Source: Alphaproteobacteria bacterium (GTDB taxonomy: Bacteria > Pseudomonadota > Alphaproteobacteria > Reyranellales > Reyranellaceae). From it: a stretch of DNA of 33,407 bases. Where the stretch lies: NCBI GenBank assembly GCA_016870055.1, contig VGCQ01000008.1, positions 1 to 33,407 of the forward strand, in the 5' to 3' direction. Position numbers and translations under genes: made by a program. The notes beneath the pieces were generated by a model, which worked only from the letters and a program-made list of their open reading frames with translations, was not told the DNA's origin and did no database searches. Shown here one piece after another: positions 1 through 9,265 of the stretch (the first letter of the stretch is position 1; each line of letters starts with the position of its first letter).

Positions 1-21
1 AATCCCCCTTCGATTCCTATT

Positions 22-234
22 TCACGCGCGACGCTCTAGCAAGACGATCAGGTAGACGAAGTACCAGGCGCGCGGTGTGCCGCCGTTGAGATCATCACGC
101 GCCGCCAGGAAGGCGGCGCCGACTGCGAGAAAAGCGAAATTCGCCACCGCCGCCAAAACGATCAGCGTCCGTTCGAAACGATACGGTCGGATCAACCCGA
201 CATGGCGCAGCAGGCTCTGCCGCAGTCGACCCAT
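22..234 (-). CDS. small hypothetical membrane protein (70 aa)
   Basis: C-terminal part of the 22..1443 frame; from the ATG at 232-234 it reads MGRLRQSLLRHVGLIRPYRFERTLIVLAAVANFAFLAVGAAFLAARDDLNGGTPRAWYFVYLIVLLERRA with two hydrophobic segments; starts 8 bp after the stop of the upstream ACAD gene. Confidence 0.6.
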   Translation of the reverse strand: MGRLRQSLLRHVGLIRPYRFERTLIVLAAVANFAFLAVGAAFLAARDDLNGGTPRAWYFVYLIVLLERRA

Positions 235-242
235 ACTTCGCC

Positions 243-1409
243 CTAGTAGCTTTTGGGCAGTCCAAGCACGCGCTCGGCCACATAGCAGAGGATGAGCTGT
301 TCGCTGACCGGTGCGATACGGGCGATCAGGACTTCGCGCAGGAAACGTTCCACGTGAAACTCTTTGGCGTAGCCGTAGCCGCCATGGGTGAGGATGGCAC
401 GTTCGCAGGCCTCGTATGCCGCCCGCGCGCCGAGGTATTTGGCCGAGTTGGCCTCGGCGCCGCATTCCTTGCCGTTGTCGTATAGCCATGCCGCCTTGAA
501 GGCGAGCAGATTGGCCGCCTCGAGCGCCATCCAGCTTTCCGCGAGAGGATGCTGAATTGCCTGGTTCTTGCCGATTGGACGGCCGAACACGACACGCTCC
601 TTGGCGTACTGCGTGGCGCGGGCGAGTGCTGCCCGGCCGATGCCGATCGCTTCGGTTGCGATCAGCACGCGTTCCGGATTGAGCCCGTGCAGGAGATAGT
701 GGAAGCCCTTGCCTTCCTCGCCTATCCTGTCCTCCAGTGGCACCTTCAGGCCATCGATGAAGACCTGGTTTGTGTCGATCGCCTTGCGGCCCATCTTGTC
801 GATCTCTCGCACTTCGACCTTGGAGCGGTCGAAATCGGTGTAGAACAGCGACAGACCGTCGGTGGCGCGCTTGCACTTCTCCTTGGGAGTCGTGCGGGCG
901 ATCAGCAGCATCTTGTCGGCGATCTGCGCCGTCGTCGTCCAAGTCTTCTTGCCGTGCACGATGTAGCCGTTGCCGTCGCGCTCGGCGCGCGTGTCGAGCA
1001 TGGTGGTGTTCAGCCCGGCGTCGGGTTCGGTCACCGCGAAGCAGCCCTTGACCTTGCCCTTTATGATGTCGGGCAGGATGCGCTGCTTCTGCTCCTCGGT
1101 GCCGAACACCACGATCGGGTTGGGTCCGAAGATGTTGAGATGGATGGCCGACGCGCCCTGCAGGGCGGCACCCGATTCCGCCACCGTCTGCATCAGCAGC
1201 GCCGCCTCGGTGATGCCGAGCCCCGAGCCGCCATACTCCTCGGGCATAGCGATGCCGAGCCAGCCGGCATCGGCCATGGCGCGGTAGAAATCGTCCGGGA
1301 AGCCGCCTTCCTTGTCCTTCTTCAGCCAATACTTGTCGTCGAACTGCGCACAGAGCTTGGCGACGCTGTCCTTGATCGCGAGCTGATCCTCGGAGAAAAC
1401 GAAATCCAT
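243..1409 (-). CDS. acyl-CoA dehydrogenase family protein (388 aa)
   Basis: Full-length ACAD pattern: MDFVFSEDQLAIKDSVAKL..., CFAVTEPDAGLNTT, GYIVHGKKTWTT, HGGYGYAKEFHVERFLREV. Confidence 0.93.
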   Translation of the reverse strand: MDFVFSEDQLAIKDSVAKLCAQFDDKYWLKKDKEGGFPDDFYRAMADAGWLGIAMPEEYGGSGLGITEAALLMQTVAESGAALQGASAIHLNIFGPNPIVVFGTEEQKQRILPDIIKGKVKGCFAVTEPDAGLNTTMLDTRAERDGNGYIVHGKKTWTTTAQIADKMLLIARTTPKEKCKRATDGLSLFYTDFDRSKVEVREIDKMGRKAIDTNQVFIDGLKVPLEDRIGEEGKGFHYLLHGLNPERVLIATEAIGIGRAALARATQYAKERVVFGRPIGKNQAIQHPLAESWMALEAANLLAFKAAWLYDNGKECGAEANSAKYLGARAAYEACERAILTHGGYGYAKEFHVERFLREVLIARIAPVSEQLILCYVAERVLGLPKSY

Positions 1410-1417
1410 GACACCCC

Positions 1418-2212
1418 CTATCGATTGGCCGCCAGCCAGGCAAGCATCAGACGGTTGAACGGATCGGGCCGCTCGACGTTTGGCAGATGTCGCGCCTTGG
1501 CGATGCCCTCGTAGCGGCCGCCCGGAATCTTCGCGGCGATCAACTGGTTGCGATCGGGCGGCGTGCCTTGGTCCTCGTCGCCGCAGATCACCAGGGTCGG
1601 GATCTTGATCGTGGGCAGGCGGTCGAGATAGTCGAAGTTCTGGATCGCCGACATGCAGCCCGCCGAGCCGGCAGGCGTGGTGTTGCTGATCGTGTCGCGG
1701 ATCTCGCGCCAGCGCACCGGGTTCGCTGTCTTGAACTCGTCGGTGAACCAGCGCTCCATCGTGCTGTCGGCCAGCGCCGCCAGACCCTTGCTTCGCACCG
1801 TCGCCTTGCGTTCCTCCCAGGTGCCCGCCGAGCCGGGCGGGGTCGACGGTTGTGTATCGCAGAGGGTGAGAGAGAGCAGGGTGCCGGGATGAGCGAGGGC
1901 AAAACCCTGGCCGATCATGCCGCCGATGCTGAGGCCGATATAGTGCACCTTCCTGATCTCAAGTACGTCGAGCGCCCCCTTCACGTCGGCTGCCAGGGCA
2001 TCCATCGTGTAGTCGCCGTCGACCGGCGCGCTACCGCCGTGGCCGCGCATGTCGAGCCGCAGCACGCGGTAGCCTGCCGCCAGCAACGGCACCATCTGCT
2101 CGACCCACATGCCACCATCGGCGTTCAGGGAGTGGGTGAAGCACACCGTCGGCGCGTTCGGCGGACCAGCCAGGTCGAAGTAGATCTTCCGTCCGTTGAG
2201 AGAGAGCAGCAT
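1418..2212 (-). CDS. alpha/beta hydrolase, 3-oxoadipate enol-lactonase-like (264 aa)
   Basis: Nucleophile elbow GLSIGGMIGQ, RLDMRGHGGS, late His in KARHLPNVERPD; PcaD-like overall; gap of 8 bp to the next gene. Confidence 0.88.
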   Translation of the reverse strand: MLLSLNGRKIYFDLAGPPNAPTVCFTHSLNADGGMWVEQMVPLLAAGYRVLRLDMRGHGGSAPVDGDYTMDALAADVKGALDVLEIRKVHYIGLSIGGMIGQGFALAHPGTLLSLTLCDTQPSTPPGSAGTWEERKATVRSKGLAALADSTMERWFTDEFKTANPVRWREIRDTISNTTPAGSAGCMSAIQNFDYLDRLPTIKIPTLVICGDEDQGTPPDRNQLIAAKIPGGRYEGIAKARHLPNVERPDPFNRLMLAWLAANR

Positions 2213-2233
2213 TTACAATCCCCTCCAGTTCCG

Positions 2234-3004
2234 TCACATCGCCGAAATGCCGCCGTCGATCACTACTTCCGAGCCGGTCATGAAGCTCGATTCGTCGGAG
2301 GCGAGGAACACCAGCGCCCAGCCGACCTCTTCGGGCCGGCCTAGCCGGCCGATCGGCACCTGGCGGCCGAGCTTCTGTTGCATCAGGTCGTTGCCGAAGC
2401 GGTCGCGATACTTGTCGAGGATGGGCGTGTCGATGAAGGTCGGATGCACCGAGTTGCAGCGGATATTGTAGCCCGACTTGGCGCAATGCAGCGCCACCGA
2501 CTTGCTGAGCAACCGCACGCCTGCCTTGGCTGAATTGTAGGCCGCCATGTTGGCGCCAGCGATAATGCCGGAGATCGACGAGATGTTGATCACCGAGCCG
2601 CCGAGCTTCCGGGTGTGCTTCTTGATCTCGGCCACCCCGTGTTTGCAGCCGAGGAACACGCCGTCGAGGTCGATCGCATGCACGCGGCGCCACTCTTCGA
2701 GCTGAATCTCCTCGACGGTCTTGCTGAGCCCGATACCGGCGGAATTCAGCAGCACATGTAGCGCCCCGAAGCGGCTCACGGTCTCCTGGATAGCAGCCTG
2801 CCAGTTGTCCTCCGATGTCACGTCGAGCTTCACGAAATGGCCCGCCGAGCCAAGCTGGGCTGCCACTGCCTGGCCGCGCTCCTGGGCGATGTCGGCAACC
2901 ACCACCTTGGCGCCCTCACGCGCCATCAACTCGGCGGCATTGGCGCCAAGTCCCGAGGCGCCGCCGGTGATCAAGGCCACCTTGCCGGCCAGACGATCGG
3001 TCAT
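2234..3004 (-). CDS. SDR family oxidoreductase (256 aa)
   Basis: TGGASGLG cofactor motif, NISS, YNSAKAG catalytic YxxxK, C-terminal TGSEVVIDGG. Confidence 0.93.
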   Translation of the reverse strand: MTDRLAGKVALITGGASGLGANAAELMAREGAKVVVADIAQERGQAVAAQLGSAGHFVKLDVTSEDNWQAAIQETVSRFGALHVLLNSAGIGLSKTVEEIQLEEWRRVHAIDLDGVFLGCKHGVAEIKKHTRKLGGSVINISSISGIIAGANMAAYNSAKAGVRLLSKSVALHCAKSGYNIRCNSVHPTFIDTPILDKYRDRFGNDLMQQKLGRQVPIGRLGRPEEVGWALVFLASDESSFMTGSEVVIDGGISAM

Positions 3005-3915
3005 TTCCTCTTTCCTCCCACGACGGTTTCACGATGGGCAATGTAACTGGTCGCCGCCACGATGATCGCCGCACCTACGAACGTCCAGATGTCAGCGGTC
3101 TTGCCCCAGACGGCCACGTCCGACAAGGCAGCCCAGACGATGCCCAGGAACGTGATGGGTTGCAGGGCGGAAATATCGAGCAGCCGGTAGGCCCAGGTGA
3201 TGAAGAAGTAGCCCAAGGTGCCGAAGAAGCCGGCCGACAAAAACAGCAGGAGCTGCTCGGCAGTCGGCGTCTGCCAAAACCACAAGCCGAAGGGCGTGAA
3301 GCAGATCGTCCCGACGATGCTCTGCCACAACACGACCACCATCGGCTTGTCGCGTCCCGCCACGACCTTGGCAATCAGATTGGAGCCGGCAATCAGGGGT
3401 ATTGCGATCAACATCATGACGATGCCGGGATTCATCGGCACGATGCCTGGCCGGACGATCACCAGCATGCCGACGAAGCCCAGCGCCACACCGAGCCAGC
3501 GCCGCCAGTGCACGGTCTCGCGCAGGAAAATCACGGCGCCGAGCGTAACGAAGATCGGTCCGGTGAAGCCCAGCGCGGCCATGGTGGCAAGCGGCAGCCA
3601 GACCACCGCCTCGTACCACAGCCCGTAGCCCGGTGTGTGGAACAGGCCGCGCAGGCAATGCAGTTTGAGGTCGTAGGTGCGCATGCCGGACGGGCCGATC
3701 GTCCACAGCAGATAGGGGGCGATCAGCGCAACGCCGGCGATCCACCGCCCCCAGGCAACGAGCAGGGGCGGCATTTCGCTCGCCAGTTCCTTCACCGAAC
3801 CGTTGAGGAAGTTGAAGAACAGACCGGAGATCACCGCTAACGCAAAGCCGCGGGCCACGCGCGAGGGGATAAAGCGGGAAAGCGCGTCGGGTGTGTCGAC
3901 AGCGGGCGCGGACAT
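3001..3915 (-). CDS. EamA/DMT family transporter (about 304 aa from Met at 3915)
   Basis: Ten-TM-like hydrophobic pattern with internal repeat; ORF opens at 3969 but MSAPAVDTPDALSRF at 3915 is a likelier start; stop overlaps the start of the following SDR as ATGA. Confidence 0.88.
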   Translation of the reverse strand: MSAPAVDTPDALSRFIPSRVARGFALAVISGLFFNFLNGSVKELASEMPPLLVAWGRWIAGVALIAPYLLWTIGPSGMRTYDLKLHCLRGLFHTPGYGLWYEAVVWLPLATMAALGFTGPIFVTLGAVIFLRETVHWRRWLGVALGFVGMLVIVRPGIVPMNPGIVMMLIAIPLIAGSNLIAKVVAGRDKPMVVVLWQSIVGTICFTPFGLWFWQTPTAEQLLLFLSAGFFGTLGYFFITWAYRLLDISALQPITFLGIVWAALSDVAVWGKTADIWTFVGAAIIVAATSYIAHRETVVGGKRK

Positions 3916-4018
3916 CGTAGTCGGGCTTGCCCCAGGTGAAGGAGGCCGGTCAAGACGCGGATTTTGCAACCCTGCTCATTCGGCTACAGTTGTCGGCGTG
4001 TGGTGGGAGAACAAGGCT

Positions 4019-4987
4019 ATGCAGTTGGTCAGACTTTTCTGGATCGCAGCGCTAGCGGTGCTAGCGGCGCCGGTGGCGGCACAAGACAGCTATCCCAGCC
4101 GCTCGGTGCGGTGGGTCGTGCCGTTTCCGGCCGGTGGGCCGACCGACACGCTGTCGAGGGTGCTGGCGGCCAAGCTCGGCGAGCAGTGGGGCCAGAGCGT
4201 CGTGGTCGAGAACAAAGGTGGCGCCTCTGGTGCCATCGGATCGGAATTCGTCGCCAAGGCCACGCCCGATGGCTACACGATCATGCTGGGAACACAGAGC
4301 ACACATGCCTCCAACATGATCTTCTTTCCCAACCTGCCCTACGATCCGCTCAAGGATTTCCAGCCGCTGACTTTGATCGGCACCGCCTGCATGGCGTTGG
4401 TTGTCCCTCCCAGCGTGCCGGTCAATACGCCGCAGGAGCTGGTAACTTGGATCAAGAAACAAGATGGTGGGGTCAACTATGCCTCCGCAGCGCAGGGTAG
4501 CTCGCAGCACGTCGCAGCGGAGTTGATGGTCAGGCGGGCGGGGTTGAAAGCTACGCATGTGCCCTATCGTGGCAGCGCCGCGGCGATGCCCGACCTGATG
4601 AGTGGTCGCGTGTCCTTCATGTTCGACAATCTGCCCTCGGCATTGCCGCAGGCCCGTGCCGGCAAGGTCAAGGCATTGGCGCAAACTTGCGCTGTTCGCT
4701 CGCCATCGGCGCCCGATCTGCCGACCATGATCGAATCGGGCTTTCCCGATTTCGCCATCGAGGGTTGGTACGGCATCTTGGCCCCGACGCGTACACCGCG
4801 GCCGATCGTCGACAAGCTCTCCACCGACATCAACAAAGCGCTCAGAGAACCTGACTCGATGGAGCGTTGGAAGAGCTTGGGCTTCGATCCCATCGGCACC
4901 ACGCCTGAAGCCTTTGCGCAACGACAACGCGCCGATCTCGCCTACTGGAAGAAGATGATCGAGGACACCGGCATCAAGGCCGAGTAG
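4019..4987 (+). CDS. Bug/TctC-type tripartite tricarboxylate transporter substrate-binding protein (322 aa)
   Basis: Signal peptide MQLVRLFWIAALAVLAAPVAAQ then SYPSRSVRWVVPFPAGGPTDTLSRVLA, VVVENKGGASGAIGSEFVAKATPDGYT. Confidence 0.93.
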   Translation: MQLVRLFWIAALAVLAAPVAAQDSYPSRSVRWVVPFPAGGPTDTLSRVLAAKLGEQWGQSVVVENKGGASGAIGSEFVAKATPDGYTIMLGTQSTHASNMIFFPNLPYDPLKDFQPLTLIGTACMALVVPPSVPVNTPQELVTWIKKQDGGVNYASAAQGSSQHVAAELMVRRAGLKATHVPYRGSAAAMPDLMSGRVSFMFDNLPSALPQARAGKVKALAQTCAVRSPSAPDLPTMIESGFPDFAIEGWYGILAPTRTPRPIVDKLSTDINKALREPDSMERWKSLGFDPIGTTPEAFAQRQRADLAYWKKMIEDTGIKAE

Positions 4988-4994
4988 GCACGCC

Positions 4995-6704
4995 ATGACG
5001 TACGACCTCAAGATCGTGGGTGGCGACATAGTCGATGGCACCGGAACCGAGCGCTTGCGCGGCGATCTCGGCATCAAGGACGGCAAGGTGGTGGCCGTCG
5101 GCGCAGTGCCTGGTTCGGCCGAGCGCACGATCGATGCGGCCGGGCTCATCGTGGCGCCGGGCTTCGTCGACATTCACACGCACTACGACGCTCAAGTGCT
5201 GTGGGATCCCATGCTCACTATCTCGCCGTGGCATGGCGTCACTACGGTAGTGGTCGGCAATTGCGGCTTCGGCATCGCGCCGACGCGGCCCGAGCATCGT
5301 AGCTTGATCCTGCGCACGCTGGAGAGGGTCGAAGCCATGAGCCTCGCCGCCCTCGAGGCGGGCATCGGGCCGGACTGGCCGTTCGTGACGTTTCCCGAGT
5401 ACATGGACGCCGTCGCCCGCCGGCCGCTCGGCATCAACGTTGCGGTCATGCTTGGACATACTCCGCTCCGACTCACGGTGATGGGCGAGGACGCGACCGA
5501 ACGCGCCGCGCGCCCCGACGAGATCGCTGCCATGAAGCGTCTCGTCGCCGAAGCGATGGACGTGGGTGCCGTCGGTTTCGCTACGTCGGTGTCGAAGGTT
5601 CATATCGGCTATGCCGGTCGGCCGGTGCCGAGCCGGCTCGCGGCCTTCGATGAGATGCTGGAAATTGCCGACGCCGTCGGTCGATCGGGCCACGGTATCA
5701 TCCAGTACAATGTCGGTCGCGATCCGCGCTGGGATGAATATGAAGCGCTGCATGCCAAGTCGGGCCGCCCTTTGGTGTGGACCGCGTTGCTGGCGGGCTC
5801 GCTGGGACCCAACTCGCACCGCGCGCAGCTCGCCAAGGCTGCCGACCAGATCGCCCGCGGCCTGCCGATCTATCCGCAGGGTGCCTGCCGGCCGATCCAG
5901 ATCGAGTTCGACTTCCACTCGCCGGTGGTGTTCGACACCTGGGCGTCGTTCGCGGCAGCGCGCGAGACGGCGGACGATGCGTCCCGCCGCGCAGTCTATG
6001 CCGATCCGGCATTCCGTACCCGCGTTCGTCGCCAAGCTGACGGCCGGGGCCCCGACGATGCGGCCTTCATGGGCAAGGAGCTGGAGGGCGATACCCGGCG
6101 CGCTGCGTTCTGGACCTATGTCATCACCGAGGCGAGCGATCCGGCGTTGAAGGAGCGCAAGCTTGCCGACGTCGCTCGCGAACGAGGTAAGCATGCCGTC
6201 GACATGATGCTCGACTTGGCTCTGGTGGATCTCGGGACGCGGATGCGCGCATCTCAGCTCAACTTCGTCGAAGATGAGGTGCGCGAGATCATCAAGGACG
6301 GCAATGTCGTCATCGGCCTGGGCGACGGCGGAGCGCATTTGAGCCAGCTCTGTGATGCCTGCTACGCCACGCATCTGCTGGGTCACTGGGTGCGCGAAGA
6401 TGGCGCTCTGACGCTCGAGCAGGCGGTGCACCGGCTAACCGGTGCCACTGCCTCGCTGTTCGGCCTCGTCGACCGTGGTCGCCTGGCCGTCGGCCTGCCG
6501 GCCGACATCGTGGTGTTCGATCCGGCAGCGATTGGCGCTTCGACTCTCGAGCGCGTTCACGACCTGCCGGCCGGGGCCGATCGTCTGATTGCCCATCCGC
6601 GCGGCATCCACGCCGTCATCGTCAATGGCGAGCCACTGCCGCCGCCGGGGCAAGTTCCGGAGAGACCCAGCGGCCGGCTGTTGCGCCAGCGGCGGACGGC
6701 GTAG
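4995..6704 (+). CDS. N-acyl-D-amino-acid deacylase / D-aminoacylase family amidohydrolase (569 aa)
   Basis: MTYDLKIVGGDIVDGTG, PGFVDIHTHYDAQVLWDP, VVVGNCGFGIAP, GLGDGGAHLSQLCDACYATHLLGHWVR. Confidence 0.92.
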   Translation: MTYDLKIVGGDIVDGTGTERLRGDLGIKDGKVVAVGAVPGSAERTIDAAGLIVAPGFVDIHTHYDAQVLWDPMLTISPWHGVTTVVVGNCGFGIAPTRPEHRSLILRTLERVEAMSLAALEAGIGPDWPFVTFPEYMDAVARRPLGINVAVMLGHTPLRLTVMGEDATERAARPDEIAAMKRLVAEAMDVGAVGFATSVSKVHIGYAGRPVPSRLAAFDEMLEIADAVGRSGHGIIQYNVGRDPRWDEYEALHAKSGRPLVWTALLAGSLGPNSHRAQLAKAADQIARGLPIYPQGACRPIQIEFDFHSPVVFDTWASFAAARETADDASRRAVYADPAFRTRVRRQADGRGPDDAAFMGKELEGDTRRAAFWTYVITEASDPALKERKLADVARERGKHAVDMMLDLALVDLGTRMRASQLNFVEDEVREIIKDGNVVIGLGDGGAHLSQLCDACYATHLLGHWVREDGALTLEQAVHRLTGATASLFGLVDRGRLAVGLPADIVVFDPAAIGASTLERVHDLPAGADRLIAHPRGIHAVIVNGEPLPPPGQVPERPSGRLLRQRRTA

Positions 6705-6725
6705 ACTGTTGATCGGGAGGCTCCC

Positions 6726-7319
6726 ATGGACACCATCGCTCCGCCGACCAGCCGCACGCTCGACTCCAAGCCGATCGCGCCGTCCCTGTTCGCTCATTTC
6801 GTTCTGCGCTCGTCGAACATGCAAGCTATGGTCGACTGGTACTCGACCGTGTTGGCGATGCGCGTCGTGCATCGCAACGACTTCATCTGCTTTCTGACGT
6901 ACGACGAGGAGCATCATAGGCTGGCCATCGTCGATATCGCGGGCCTCCACGCCCCGGATGCGCAGGCCTGGGGCTTGGCGCATGTGGCCTACACGTTCCG
7001 TGAGGTCGGTGAGTTGCTGTCGACCTATCGCCGGCTGAAGGCCAAGGGCATCGAGCCCTATCGGCCGATCCATCACGGGCCAACCTTGTCGATGTACTAC
7101 CGCGATCCTGACGGCAATTCGGTGGAGCTGCAGGTCGATTGCTACAAGACCAAGCAGGAAGCGTCCGCCTACTTCAGCACCGACGCCTTCAGGCGTAATC
7201 CGATCGGCGTGGCCTTCGATCCCGAAGCCTTGGCTCAGGCCTACGAGGCGGGGGTCTCTGAGGCGGAGTTGCTGCGCCAACCGGATGGGCCGGCGGCGCC
7301 GCTGCAAGGCCGGCGGTAG
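6726..7319 (+). CDS. VOC family protein, extradiol ring-cleavage dioxygenase-like (197 aa)
   Basis: Glyoxalase/extradiol pattern: FVLRSSNMQAMVDWYSTVLAM, WGLAHVAYTF, MYYRDPDGNSVELQVD. Confidence 0.85.
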   Translation: MDTIAPPTSRTLDSKPIAPSLFAHFVLRSSNMQAMVDWYSTVLAMRVVHRNDFICFLTYDEEHHRLAIVDIAGLHAPDAQAWGLAHVAYTFREVGELLSTYRRLKAKGIEPYRPIHHGPTLSMYYRDPDGNSVELQVDCYKTKQEASAYFSTDAFRRNPIGVAFDPEALAQAYEAGVSEAELLRQPDGPAAPLQGRR

Positions 7320-7329
7320 CCCGCGGTCG

Positions 7330-8253
7330 TCAGCGCAGGCCGGCGCGCCGCTCGCGTTCGGCGATTGCCTCGCGGCGGGCGATGTAGGTCGTCGAGGCGA
7401 AGATCACGACAGCGCCGGCGAAAGTCCATGCCGAGGGCAGGTCCGACCAGATCAGGAAGCCGATGACCGAGGCCCAGACCAGCTCGAGAAAACGCGCTGG
7501 CTGGACTGCCGAGACGTCGGTCATCTTGATGGCGCGATTGAAGGCATAATGGCCGCCCGAGCCCAGTATGCCGACCACGACGAAGGCGCCGAGGTGCCAC
7601 GGCTGGACGGGCTGCCAGAACCACAATGCAGCCGGCAACGTGAACAGCGACACCAGCACGGCCTGCCACAGCACGAGCGCTTCCGCCGTGTCGTGCCGCG
7701 TCAGTACCTTGGCCATCAGGAAGGAGGCGGCAGAGACCGGCGCCGCTGCGAGCAGCAGCAGGCTGCCATAGCTCGCCGACACGCCGAGGCTCAGCTTGGG
7801 CCACAGCACGATCAGCACGCCGACGAAACCCAGGGCGATGGCCGCCCAGCGCCGCCAACGGACCTTCTCACCGAGGAACATCACGGCGCCCAAAGTCATG
7901 AAAATCGGGCCGGTAAAGCTGATCGCCGTCACCTCGGCAAGTGGCACCAAGGGCAAGGCGAGGAACCACAAGCCGGTGCCCACCGTGTGCGTGGCGTTGC
8001 GCACCACTTGCAGGCGGAGGTTGTTGGTCCGGAAGGCGGCAAGACCGGCGCGCCACATCAGGGGCAGCATGACCAGGCCGCCAAACGCGTAGCGCAGGAA
8101 CTGAGTCTGCCAGACATGCAGATCCTCGGTCAGCAGTCGCGAGATGCCGTTCAGGCAGGCGAAGCACAGGCCGCAAACCGTCATCCACAGCATGCCGCGT
8201 ACCACCGGGCCCATGACTTGCGAACGTTGGAGCGCGACTTCGATGACGGTCAT
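7330..8253 (-). CDS. EamA/DMT family transporter (307 aa)
   Basis: Hydrophobic repeat pattern; AISFTGPIFMTLGAVMFLGEKVRWRRWAAIALGFVGVLIVL closely resembles the same segment of the 3001..3915 product. Confidence 0.9.
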   Translation of the reverse strand: MTVIEVALQRSQVMGPVVRGMLWMTVCGLCFACLNGISRLLTEDLHVWQTQFLRYAFGGLVMLPLMWRAGLAAFRTNNLRLQVVRNATHTVGTGLWFLALPLVPLAEVTAISFTGPIFMTLGAVMFLGEKVRWRRWAAIALGFVGVLIVLWPKLSLGVSASYGSLLLLAAAPVSAASFLMAKVLTRHDTAEALVLWQAVLVSLFTLPAALWFWQPVQPWHLGAFVVVGILGSGGHYAFNRAIKMTDVSAVQPARFLELVWASVIGFLIWSDLPSAWTFAGAVVIFASTTYIARREAIAERERRAGLR

Positions 8254-8448
8254 TGCGGGCCCAACCTAAAGCGGGGAAGACGCGCTGCGGCAGGCCAAGG
8301 TTCGCATTGCTGCCATGCCCGCGTAGGCGGACAAAGGGTGCATGGCGCGGAAGCGCGTCGGCCCATGACTTTTGGCCGGCCGATGCCGAGCGGCACTGGG
8401 ATGACCGGCGGAAGCTCTACGTCGACGGCACCAAGGCGTTCAATCGTC

Positions 8449-9168
8449 TCAGCAAGCGTCCGCGATGGACAGCGGCGTTACCGTTCCGGCGGCGCGTTCA
8501 ACTATGAAGGTTTTGGTCTGGCATTCCTTGTCGCTTCGCGCCACGACGACGACGCGCTGCCGGCCGCCCTCGTCAGCCAGGCGCAGTTCGATCGGGTTTG
8601 TCCGGTTCTCCGAGTGGAAGCGGTCGAACGCCCGAATCGCCACGGTTCCCTTGTCGGCGTTGAGTATCAGAAAGATCTCGAACGGAAAGTACTCATCCTT
8701 GAAGGGGGCCGTGGGATCGCGCAGCACCAGCAGTCGTATGCCGCCATCACCTTGGATTTCCCACGGCCGTGCCAAAGCGTCGTCGTCGCGCTCGCGCTGG
8801 CGAAGCGAGTCGACCGAAGTTGCCCACCAACTCCAGTCGAGACGGGCGGCGAGCGCCTGCTCGGTGGTCGGCAGGTTACGCAGCAGGAATGGGTTGGCGA
8901 CCGGTCCGGCCGAACGATTGGCCGTGCTGGCGATGGTCGCCATGACCACGACTGCAACGAAGACTACGCCGACACCGGCACATACCATCCACCCCCAGGC
9001 TTGTCGGGCGATCATCGCGACAGCGCCGATCGCCAGAACGCTTGCGAGGGCCGCTTGAATCTTGTCGTCGGTGGCACGCGACGTGCCGCTATCCCAGGCC
9101 AGTGCGAACAGCGCGTAGCCGAGCCAAGCCAAGGCGACGAGCAACACGAAAACGCCGATCACGCGCAT
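8449..9168 (-). CDS. hypothetical membrane-anchored protein (239 aa)
   Basis: From Met at 9168: MRVIGVFVLLVALAWLGYALFALAWDSG..., three N-terminal hydrophobic segments followed by a soluble domain. Confidence 0.75.
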   Translation of the reverse strand: MRVIGVFVLLVALAWLGYALFALAWDSGTSRATDDKIQAALASVLAIGAVAMIARQAWGWMVCAGVGVVFVAVVVMATIASTANRSAGPVANPFLLRNLPTTEQALAARLDWSWWATSVDSLRQRERDDDALARPWEIQGDGGIRLLVLRDPTAPFKDEYFPFEIFLILNADKGTVAIRAFDRFHSENRTNPIELRLADEGGRQRVVVVARSDKECQTKTFIVERAAGTVTPLSIADAC

Positions 9169-9217
9169 GGTGCTAGGCCTCACCGTTGTCGGACCGCCGT
9201 ATTGTGCCGAAAATGAC

Positions 9218-9241
9218 AAAGGCCACCATGCGGTGGCCTTT
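9218..9241 (-). terminator. Rho-independent-like terminator downstream of the 9266..10489 ACAD gene
   Basis: Perfect 10-bp inverted repeat AAAGGCCACC-ATGC-GGTGGCCTTT, followed on the minus strand by TTTGTCATTTT, 24 bp after the gene end. Confidence 0.8.
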
Positions 9242-9265
9242 GCAGAGTGCCGGCAAGAAGTCGGC

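Noticed and set aside
549-1514. 321-aa plus-strand ORF
   Set aside because: Antisense shadow of the acyl-CoA dehydrogenase at 243..1409.
4974-6431. 485-aa minus-strand ORF
   Set aside because: Antisense shadow of the well-supported N-acyl-D-amino-acid deacylase; no family motifs.
6428-6445. GCACCGG-CTAA-CCGGTGC inverted repeat in the deacylase CDS
   Set aside because: Only 7 bp and built from common GC-rich codons; expected by chance.
7285-9216. 643-aa plus-strand ORF, the longest plus-strand frame opposite minus-strand genes
   Set aside because: It is antisense to the EamA transporter and the membrane-anchored protein, which have clear protein-like sequences; the translation is low-complexity R/G/Q/H-rich, typical of a GC-rich shadow ORF.
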